Of a stretch of 64,000 nt of DNA, positions 57,460 through 64,000 are shown one piece after another. The notes beneath the pieces are model-generated. The model had not been told where the DNA came from, searched no databases, and saw only the letters and a list, made by a program, of their open reading frames with translations. The DNA is from Apostichopus japonicus (Eukaryota > Echinodermata > Holothuroidea > Aspidochirotida > Stichopodidae): assembly GCF_037975245.1 (NCBI RefSeq), contig NC_092566.1, forward strand, positions 7,172,001-7,236,000. The letters are read 5' to 3'. The position numbers and the translations under genes are program-made. Numbering within the stretch: position 1 is the first letter of the stretch; each line of letters opens with the position of its first letter.

Positions 57460-60400
57460 TCAGACAACTCGGAACAGACAACTGTTGTATATAAACTATT
57501 ATAATTGCTGCGTGACTTACAAACAGGGTTCACCAATTTTCTCCAGATTTTATCAATGTGTTAATCGTGCTTCTTTCTATATTATGGAATCATGTGACTG
57601 ATATTTCACAACGTCCTCTAATATTGTCTAATAGCAGAATGTTGTATACAAGTCTATTGACTTCGAACTCTATAAACAATATGTAAATGCATGATTAAAT
57701 CCATGTTTTTGTATCGCATAGGGGGTGATATTGAGGACATTCGTCTGGTATCGGGAAGCACGCCTCAAGTTGGACGCGTCGAAGTCCTATACAACGGTGT
57801 TTGGGGAACGGTGTGTGATGACCGCTGGGGCATTGTAGATGCACTTGTCGCTTGCAGACAGCTCGGTTATGATACCGCTTCGGGATACCTTACAAATGTA
57901 ATTCCAGGCTCAGGGCCCATTTGGATGGACGAAGTAGATTGCCTTGGAAACGAGAATTCCTTATCAGAGTGTGCGCATGCCGGCTTTGGAAATCACGACT
58001 GTAGCCATAGTGAAGATGTTGGTATTGCCTGTGAAGGTAACTTATTTCATTGCTAACTGCAACATTGTTCTGAATAAAAGAGTTACAATTAGCGTTTAAG
58101 TTTATGAGATAAAGCTAGTTACCGTGGCAACAAATTGTACTGGCGCAACAGCTCCACTACACCGCTTATATACATACAAGGTAACGATTGACACACTGAA
58201 CAATGATAATCAATTTATGAATATATTCTGACCATGTACACTACAGGTTTGTACACTGAGATGTGATTCTTGTGTCGTTTTGTCTTTGGTATGAACCGGA
58301 ACGGTGACAAGCATACAACGCAATTGAAATCGTAAAATGATAAGAACATGTTTTACACAATGGATCCCCCGTCTAATAACTTTCTCTACAAGTAATATAT
58401 TGTTGACCCGGTCTCTATCTTCAACTTAGTTTACCAACTAATTAATAGCGCTCACTCGCTATAGAAATGCATGTGTGACGTTGCGTGTCTGATATATTAG
58501 TCTGTAGTTCGGAAGGGAGCGTGGCGACATGTTCGGCACTTACATTTGCGAAGAGCGCCACACAAAGCACTTCTAGTAGTCGCTTTAAAAACACTTGAAA
58601 AGTGATGTGGTTGTCAATATGAATTTAACCCATTTTCCAAAATCAATTGGACATATAGTTGGCAGTACAATCTATGCTACTTAATTTCCAATGTTATGCA
58701 TGTTTTCTCGATTGTTTCAAACATGAACCAAATTAGAGGAGTTATAATTTAGTGCCTTTATATAAACAGTTTGTTGTAGCAATTTCCAGAAATAATAAAA
58801 AGGATGGACAGACAGACAGCCGACATGCAGACGGACGAACGGACGGACAGAAATAGAGATAAAACCTCATCGTGGTACTTATCAATTACTAAACCGAAAC
58901 GATGAGTTTGTGACAAACTGAAACCACCTCGTAGCAAAGTGAAATTAAACAGAGTTAATAAGTTGTCAATTTGGAATTAGAATAAACGACTGAAGTTTTG
59001 GTTCATTTTCTTCCTTCAACAGTGCTCACCTCAACTTCTCCACGTAAGTATATCTCACGGTTTATTAAATATATTATTATTAAAGGTTGTTTTCGCCAAT
59101 ACGCAAAAATAAAATTAACTATGATACCACTTTTTTCTACCATCCTTGGATCCTCGAGACAAAAAGAAGATCATCTGACATTTTAAATATTCACTTTTAA
59201 ATCAGCTAGCATTTTTTAAATATTTTTTAAAGTAAATTTTGTCATTGTTATCCAACACTTAAATAACACAAAACTGTGGTTCATTATCAAGTAATGACTA
59301 AACAGACGAGAAGTTTGAAAGTTAGTCAAAATTGCATGTTGCATGTGATTACTAGTAATGTAAAAAGTATTTATTCTATAAATTCTTCCATCGGCCTACA
59401 GACCCCCCCCCCCCCCCATGAAGGTTTATGTTCCTAACAAATAATTCGGGGCATTTTGAGAATTTAATTCAATTAAATTAATTAAATTAAATTATACGAT
59501 GATATTGTCACTTGTTGTCGAAGAGGATATTCAGTCGACCCAAGTATCCCCTCTTCCCACCCTACCCCACCCTGGCCCTCCACGCGTTGGGTTGCGCCAC
59601 TATTTATCAAACTGTGTTCTATTTCTGCCGATAAAGTTATATATATCTTTATTGTTTTTCTTTGTCGCCTGACAGCGTTTCACCCAACCACATCATTGTA
59701 TGGCCATCCACATGTTAACGGTGAGAATGATATTCATTGCCTATTTTCGGTTTCGTTCTTTTTCTTCATTTTACCATTTTTTAGCTCGCCTTATTCTCAG
59801 TAAACCATCCAAATGAGTTTATGGGATAATTTACATGGCAGCGTCAGATCGACACCACGTTATAACAAACGTCAAATGCAGTCTTAGTTTCCCCCCTTGA
59901 AATCACGCCCATTGTCTCACGGTGAACTTTAATGTATTCATAATTAGCTTACAGTTATATATATAACAATGCTTAATGCTCTAAATTCTATTATATCTGT
60001 TCCTTTGATATGCAAATACAACTAATGCTGAAAGATTCTTTCTAAAGTTGTCTTTACTTGCATATATTTCTAACTCTCATATTTGCTTTGGTTTTCCTCT
60101 GTCTTTTTTCCCCCCAGTTTCGGAAACCGTAAATGTTAATGCTCGATATAACTTCACGTCTGTCAACTTTAGCAGAGGATTTTACAGCAACAACTTGCAC
60201 CAAGAAATGATTTTCAAAGCACCACTGGGGCACCAATTATACATCCACATTGACTTTTTGTTTACCGAGGAACATTACGATACATTAAATATCGGAGACG
60301 GGGCAGTACCAGGCGAAAATCTTCTATTATCCTACTCGGGAGGGCCAGTAGTAGATCAACTGACCGCTATATCGTCAATGGGCAGTCTCTGGTTCACTTT

Positions 60401-60633
60401 CAGGAGCGATTCGTCAGTTATTGGGGTTGGGTTCAAAGGTTACGTAGAAGTAACCAACATGACGTCGGATGGTAAGTTTAAATACCACCCAAATCTGTTA
60501 TGATTAGACATCAATTCATGGTCGTCATATTTTATTGAAGAAAGAGTCCGAAAACACTTAGTGATGGCACATCTAGATTTACGTACGATGAACAAATGCT
60601 GCCCATAGGGAACAGGAAATATTTCAGTTATTG

Positions 60634-60675
<42 letters not shown>

Positions 60676-63606
60676 GTCACAACATACCGTAGTCATATGT
60701 AGCCATATGTAGTTATATGTAGCCCTAACATAACCCCTTCCAATATTTTGAGTTCATCAAACATTCTGCTAATACAATCTTTGCCTCTCTTTTCCATCCA
60801 TTATACAATTTAAACAATAACAATAAACCCCCTTTTGTCTTTTTGTATCACAAAGAATTTGACTGCGGTAGTGATTTCAGCTGTAGTAACAGCAGTTGTA
60901 TACCAAGACAGTCTCTTTGTGATCATCTTCACAACTGTCCTGATGGGAGTGACGAGTACAATAGCAATTGTTTGCCTACAGGTGACTTTTCATTTGCTTC
61001 TCTTTGTTTTTATTGTCATAATGTTTTGCTATGGTCAGATGTGATGCAACTGTTATGGTCAGAATTATGTATTGTTATGGTCAGAATCAGACGCGTAGCC
61101 AAGGGGGGGGGGGGCGAAGGGGGCACCCGCCCCCCCCCCCCCCTTGAGCATATTTCTTACAAAAAAATTTAAGGTTTTTATGATATCGCTAGTATTTTCA
61201 AAAGAGAAAATGCTAAGATGCAACTAACAAGGCATGGGAAGTGCCATTTCCGGCGATCTGGGAGGCATTTACAGCCAAAATTTTCTTGTACGCTTCGCGC
61301 CAACCATGGTGGCGCTACGCTTAGATAGTTTGCAATGCAGAATCTACAGCTTCGCCCCTCCCTTGGCAAATTCCTGGCTACGCGCCTGGTCAGAATTATG
61401 TATTTTTATTGTAAGAATGTTTCGTCATGGCAGATTGTATAAGTAAATTGATTACAGGTGTGTAATTTCTTGATGTGTTTTAGCTCTAACCAGAACAATG
61501 TTGAGAAGAACTCGTAGATAATAATTAAATAAGTTTGACCTTTCAGTGTACCGAATGTACAATAAATAAAGATAATAATAGAATGTAAATATAATTCGTT
61601 TACATACACACTGAACGTTTTCTATGATAATTCTGTAAAAAATTTGTTGTTGGCTGGAAATATATAAATGAATGAAATATTATGAAACAGGAGAATAATA
61701 CAGTGATACCGCCCAATCACACAGGGCATGTCCTAATTACTAGTCATTTAACTGGAGTATTGATCCAAGTATGCAAGAATTATCAAGAACGTTGATTATA
61801 GCCATCAAAATTTTGGCATTTCGTAACATAACAATTGCAAATACCCTGAAATGACCAAACATGTCAACAAACTGTTTATTTAGAAACATAGAAGGTTGTT
61901 TTTATAGAAGGATCTTCTTCAACGACGAACTTTTCGGAAGAATACTTCGTCAGTCTATAGTGGTTTGAAGTATATATAGGCTATATTTTGTTATATTATC
62001 TTACAGGCCTATCTTCTGTGCAATCCTTTGGAGTTTTTGCATGATACAGTCTCATTTATCTTCTATCATTCGACCTTCCCCGCCACCCCCCCCCCTCCCG
62101 CCTTCCTCACCCGCCCATCTAATCACGTTATCAGTTTGATCGTCCCACACTCTCAAATACCTTACACTGAAGTACCGATACCTTCCTCACCACACATATA
62201 TAGTTCTTGCCCTACTTTTCCCTCTCCGCACCTCTCCTTAGCCCTCTATTCTTCTGTTGCACAAATTGCCCCCTTCCCTCCTCCATACACCCCTATGACA
62301 CCATCGATCCCTCACACAACTTACCCACCGTCACGTTTGCAAAGTCTGCTTTAGCCTGAAATCATGACATGAACACGTTATTAACCATTGTGGCTGGCAT
62401 GTTATCGTAACATGGAAATATTTCATATATAATGGTACATTGTGTTTTGTCTGTTACACAGATCTCACGACAGCTCAACCACCAACGAATGGTAAGAGAA
62501 AAAAAAAATTATAAATACGTTTAGATCTTTTCAGCAAAAAGAGAAAAGAAAAAAAAATCAGTATACAAAATACTTATCCTTTTATTATAATAAAACTCCC
62601 ATAATACTTTAGAACAGCCTTCCACAGTATTGATGTTTGCAAACCTATACCTCAATTTGTGTATTTTTCTTTACAGTTCACGAAGTTATTACTCTTGAGT
62701 CTCGTTACAACTTTAATTCTGTGAACTTCGACAATTACCAGTACCCGAATAATTTACGACAAGAGATGATTTTCATTGCACCTGAAGGAATGCACGTCCT
62801 TATAAATATTGATTTTATAAGAACTGAGCGAGGATTTGACTATCTTATAATAGGTAATGGAAACATTACGAATCAGGAATCCGTGCTTCAGTTTTCCGGA
62901 GGTCCTTTCGTGGATGAAATCAAAGTAGTATCGGAAGGGAATCAAATGTGGTTAACTTTCACCACCGATGACATCGTGAACTACCAGGGTTTCAGAGGTT
63001 TCGCAGAACCGGTTAACTTTACTACCAATGGTAATTAATGTAGAGTTATTTCCTGAAATTGTATATTTTTTATTTTGTCTAAAGATTAACAATACATCAG
63101 AATATGCCAAATTCATGATTAAGAAGGTTGGAGTTTGTTATTATGAGAGGCGTAACCATATATGTTTTAAAGTTTAACTGGCCGTCAAAATGATAATCTG
63201 TTATTAAGTCCACTACAATTGCAACAGGTCAGCGGGAGGGGGCGGGGGGCGGGGGGGGGGGAGGGCGAAAGCCATACTTATCGTAAGCAGAATATTATGC
63301 AATAGAAACGCCACTCCACCGTAACATATTCGTATGTGACGTAACTGATTCATTAGTTTATTCTATAAAAACAAAACAACTGATAACACATCTACGCATT
63401 TATTTAAAATAGGTATTAACACAAGTTTACGAATATTCATATCGTAATTTGCATAACACTATTGTAACGTACGTTTTTTTCCTCAGAAATTGAATGTGGG
63501 AATGAGTTCAACTGTCAGAATGGAGCGTGCATACCACGCAGAGCTGCGTGCGACTCCGAAAGAAATTGTGCGAATGGAATTGACTATGGTCTCCAAAACT
63601 GTCCAA
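50106..63606 (+). CDS. Secreted or surface SRCR-CUB-LDLa multidomain protein with mucin-like exon array (3' end outside window)
   Basis: Joined exons give about 634 residues and run on beyond the window. Order: signal peptide (21 residues); up to seven 18-codon Ser/Thr-rich modules plus two related 16-codon modules; one group A SRCR domain with six cysteines; two linker exons; CUB; LDLa; a linker; CUB; LDLa. Every exon boundary is phase 1, so each module can be gained, lost or skipped without frameshift. SRCR, CUB and LDLa mixtures are typical of echinoderm scavenger-receptor-like and DMBT1-like recognition proteins, which suggests ligand binding or innate immune recognition, but the actual ligand is unknown. 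No membrane segment is visible in this part, so secreted versus membrane-bound cannot be decided. Confidence 0.85.
50180..50203. repeat. Poly-T tract
   Basis: About 24 consecutive T just after the receptor exon 1 donor, in its first intron. Confidence 0.9.
51733..52125. repeat. Imperfect two-copy tandem duplication, ~215 bp unit
   Basis: Both copies carry AGCTCAAATATGTG, TTTGAATTAA, TTCCAACTTTTACCTCATA, AGCTTACATTACATAATTCT and GAGTACTGTTTTAACTTT, offset by about 214-219 bases. They lie in the receptor's first intron. No exon recognised in it. Confidence 0.75.
52984..53037 (+). CDS. Receptor repeat exon A1
   Basis: Acceptor ttctcag, donor gtaagc, 54 bp, phase 1-1. Encodes STAHSVTNADFAITAHS plus split codons. 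The most divergent copy with A2: five differences from the array consensus, all changing residues. Confidence 0.75.
53562..53615 (+). CDS. Receptor repeat exon A2
   Basis: Acceptor ttttcag, 54 bp, phase 1-1. Encodes SFSDSVTTTDSATTAHS. The donor is gttagc where the others have gtaagc, so splicing may be weaker here. Confidence 0.7.
54038..54085 (+). CDS. Receptor repeat exon B2 (intact)
   Basis: 48 bp, phase 1-1, encoding TRDADTTDGSKTLAQ plus split codons. Donor gtatgt is intact. The acceptor context is tcttaaagcag, where the other B copies have ttatagcag. Related to exon A in its TT-D-V-TT pattern, so A and B are probably ancient duplicates. Confidence 0.6.
54178..54260. repeat. (TA)n microsatellite in array unit 2
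   Basis: Long alternating TA with T-rich interruptions, present only in the full-length unit. A matching TA run at 57413-57458 follows the last unit. Confidence 0.85.
54438..54491 (+). CDS. Receptor repeat exon A3
   Basis: Acceptor tttttcag, donor gtaagc, 54 bp, phase 1-1. Encodes STADGVTTADSTTTAHS; two residue-changing differences from consensus. Confidence 0.75.
55031..55084 (+). CDS. Receptor repeat exon A4
   Basis: Acceptor tttttcag, donor gtaagc, 54 bp, phase 1-1. Encodes LTTDSVTTADSATTAHS. Confidence 0.75.
55623..55676 (+). CDS. Receptor repeat exon A5
   Basis: Acceptor tttttcag, donor gtaagc, 54 bp, phase 1-1. Encodes STTDSVTTADSATTAHS, one change from consensus. Confidence 0.75.
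56213..56266 (+). CDS. Receptor repeat exon A6
   Basis: Acceptor tttttcag, donor gtaagc, 54 bp, phase 1-1. Encodes STADSVTTADSSTTAHS, one change from consensus. Confidence 0.75.
56804..56857 (+). CDS. Receptor repeat exon A7
   Basis: Acceptor tttttcag, donor gtaagc, 54 bp, phase 1-1. Encodes STADSVTTADSSTTAHS. It shares the Ala-to-Ser change with A6 and carries the only silent difference in the array. Confidence 0.75.
57277..57324 (+). CDS. Receptor repeat exon B7 (intact, last before SRCR)
   Basis: Acceptor ttcttagcag, donor gtatgt, 48 bp, phase 1-1. Encodes TTDAVTTDGSTTLAQ plus split codons; followed by a G-tract and TA run as in unit 2. Confidence 0.72.
57413..57458. repeat. (TA)n microsatellite
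   Basis: Alternating TA after the last array unit, in the intron before the SRCR exon. Confidence 0.9.
57722..58036 (+). CDS. Receptor exon: SRCR domain, group A
   Basis: Acceptor atcgcatag, donor gtaact, 315 bp, phase 1-1: one exon for the whole domain. Contains IRLVSGSTPQVGRVEVLYNG, VWGTVCDDRWGIVDALVACR, QLGYD, GPIWMDEVDCLGNENSLSEC and HDCSHSEDVGIAC. Six cysteines, lacking the two extra ones of group B. All core SRCR motifs are intact, so it should fold and bind. Confidence 0.95.
58798..58855. repeat. GACA/GGAC-type microsatellite
   Basis: ggacagacagacag followed by gacggacgaacggacggaca, a degenerate tetranucleotide run in the intron after the SRCR exon. Confidence 0.6.
59023..59043 (+). 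CDS. Receptor linker exon, 21 bp
   Basis: Acceptor ccttcaacag, donor gtaagt; phase 1-1. Encodes VLTSTSP, a Ser/Thr/Pro linker. Very short, so it rests on strong splice signals and phase agreement. Confidence 0.6.
59676..59720 (+). CDS. Receptor linker exon, 45 bp
   Basis: Acceptor cgcctgacag, donor gtgaga; phase 1-1. Encodes FHPTTSLYGHPHVN, a linker ahead of the CUB domain. Confidence 0.6.
60118..60471 (+). CDS. Receptor exon: CUB domain 1
   Basis: Acceptor ccccccag, donor gtaagt, 354 bp, phase 1-1. Encodes ETVNVNARYNFTSVNFSRGF, YSNNLHQEMIFKAPLGHQLY, HYDTLNIGDG, LSYSGGPVVDQL, SLWFTFRSDSSVIGVGFKGY. The CUB beta-sandwich pattern (the 'YDTLNIGDG' strand and the 'LWFTFRSDxSxxxxGFKGY' end) is clear, but none of the usual disulfide cysteines is present. 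Sequons NFT, NFS and NMT suggest N-glycosylation. Confidence 0.88.
60637..60675. repeat. (TA)n microsatellite
   Basis: Alternating TA in the intron between CUB 1 and LDLa 1. Confidence 0.9.
60856..60981 (+). CDS. Receptor exon: LDLa domain 1
   Basis: Acceptor tcacaaag, donor gtgact, 126 bp, phase 1-1. Encodes EFDCGSDFSCSNSSCIPRQS, LCDHLHNCPDGSDEYNSNC. Six cysteines and the calcium-binding CPDGSDE are intact. Confidence 0.93.
61088..61388 (-). mobile_element. hAT MITE with perfect 8-bp target duplication
   Basis: Left end CAGACGCGTAGCCAAGG, right end (reverse complement) CAGGCGCGTAGCCAGG. GTCAGAAT flanks both ends exactly (61080-61087 and 61389-61396). On the minus strand the interior has CTATCTAAGCGTAGCGCCAC, CATGGTTGGCGCGAAGCGTA and AAATGGCACTTCCCATGCCT, the same internal sequence as in the hAT element at 45211-49185. 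Sits in the receptor intron after LDLa 1. Confidence 0.88.
62462..62491 (+). CDS. Receptor linker exon, 30 bp
   Basis: Acceptor tgttacacag, donor gtaaga; phase 1-1. Encodes LTTAQPPTN, a Thr/Pro linker between LDLa 1 and CUB 2. Confidence 0.6.
62677..63030 (+). CDS. Receptor exon: CUB domain 2
   Basis: Acceptor ctttacag, donor gtaatt, 354 bp, phase 1-1, the same length as CUB 1. Encodes EVITLESRYNFNSVNFDNYQ, YPNNLRQEMIFIAPEGMHVL, DYLIIGNG, LQFSGGPFVDEI, MWLTFTTDDIVNYQGFRGF. Also lacks cysteines. A clear duplicate of CUB 1. Confidence 0.88.
63487..63606 (+). CDS. Receptor exon: LDLa domain 2
   Basis: Acceptor ttcctcag, donor gtaatt, 120 bp, phase 1-1. Encodes EIECGNEFNCQNGACIPRRA, ACDSERNCANGIDYGLQNC. 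Six cysteines are kept, but the calcium-binding DGSDE is replaced by NGIDY, so calcium binding is probably weakened or lost. The gene continues past the window. Confidence 0.8.
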
Positions 63607-63805
63607 GTAATTCACAGCTTTTGTCTTCTCTTAATCATTCTCTTCTTTTATGAAATTTGTCTCTGTTTCCAAGGTAACGTCCAACGCCTGACAAAGCCTG
63701 AAAGCGCGTGATATGTTAGGTTGCTATAACATCGCAACGCTCATATGGTTATACACGTTAGTAATAGAGGATCGTAACTTAGAATGAACTCAGAAAGACT
63801 ATGAG

Positions 63806-64000
63806 CAGTGGCGTAGGAAGGTACTTTTGAGTGGGGGGGGGGCTGAAGACTGATGGCCGGCCTGGGGGAGGGGTCTAAGGGGATGGGGTGTCCCACTCCC
63901 CTTTGGAATTTTTTGCATTTCCAGGTAGCCTCAGATGCAATTTGGTGCAATATAGCACACTTCAACACCCACTCCATTTTGTAAACTTAATTTTGTATTT
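63806..64000. mobile_element. Left part of a MITE cut by the window edge
   Basis: Starts CAGTGGCGTAGGAAGG and contains the GC-rich core ggggaggggtctaagggg and ccactcccctttgg, similar to the cores at 15110-15150 and 25050-25090. The right terminus lies outside the window. Confidence 0.4.

Overview
This is an animal nuclear genome window: intron-split genes with GT..AG sites, many short inverted-repeat DNA transposons, tRNA-derived SINEs, LINE relics and long microsatellites. The gene content (one IKK-alpha/beta-type kinase; a modular SRCR/CUB/LDLa receptor with all extracellular exons in phase 1) and the repeat style suggest a marine deuterostome, most likely an echinoderm and perhaps a sea cucumber. 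The species is an inference, not something read directly.

Bases 1-38570. The left part holds degraded LINE sequence and DNA transposons, then one complete IKK gene on the + strand. I could join 19 coding exons (11038-38570) with consistent reading phase at every junction. A two-codon first exon (ATG GCG then a strong donor at 3204-3209) would complete a protein of 787 residues. The kinase has the glycine loop, the ATP lysine, HRDLKPEN, the IKK-type DLG, and both activation-loop serines in GSIPQS. A ubiquitin-like region, a scaffold/dimerization region and a C-terminal LDWEFQ similar to the NEMO-binding motif follow. Introns carry at least four hAT-like and two TTAA-type non-autonomous elements, SINE-like elements, a tRNA-like sequence, and minisatellites.

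Bases 38571-49950. IKK 3' flank, then mostly repeats: a 33-bp minisatellite, a 216-bp CAT microsatellite, and a ~4-kb hAT transposon (45211-49185) with an 11-bp perfect terminal inverted repeat and a perfect 8-bp target duplication. It still carries the C-terminal part of its transposase and is invaded by smaller elements that share its internal sequence.

Bases 49950-64000. The 5' part of a second + strand gene that runs off the window: TATA-like box, signal-peptide exon, a tandem array of near-identical ~590-bp units each carrying a 54-bp phase 1-1 exon for an 18-codon Ser/Thr-rich module, then a group A SRCR domain, two short linker exons, CUB, LDLa, a linker, CUB, LDLa. It looks like a surface or secreted recognition protein with an expandable mucin-like stalk. 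The exon array is the most unusual feature here: seven copies of exon A, two intact and five truncated copies of a related exon B, and more change in the exons than in their introns.
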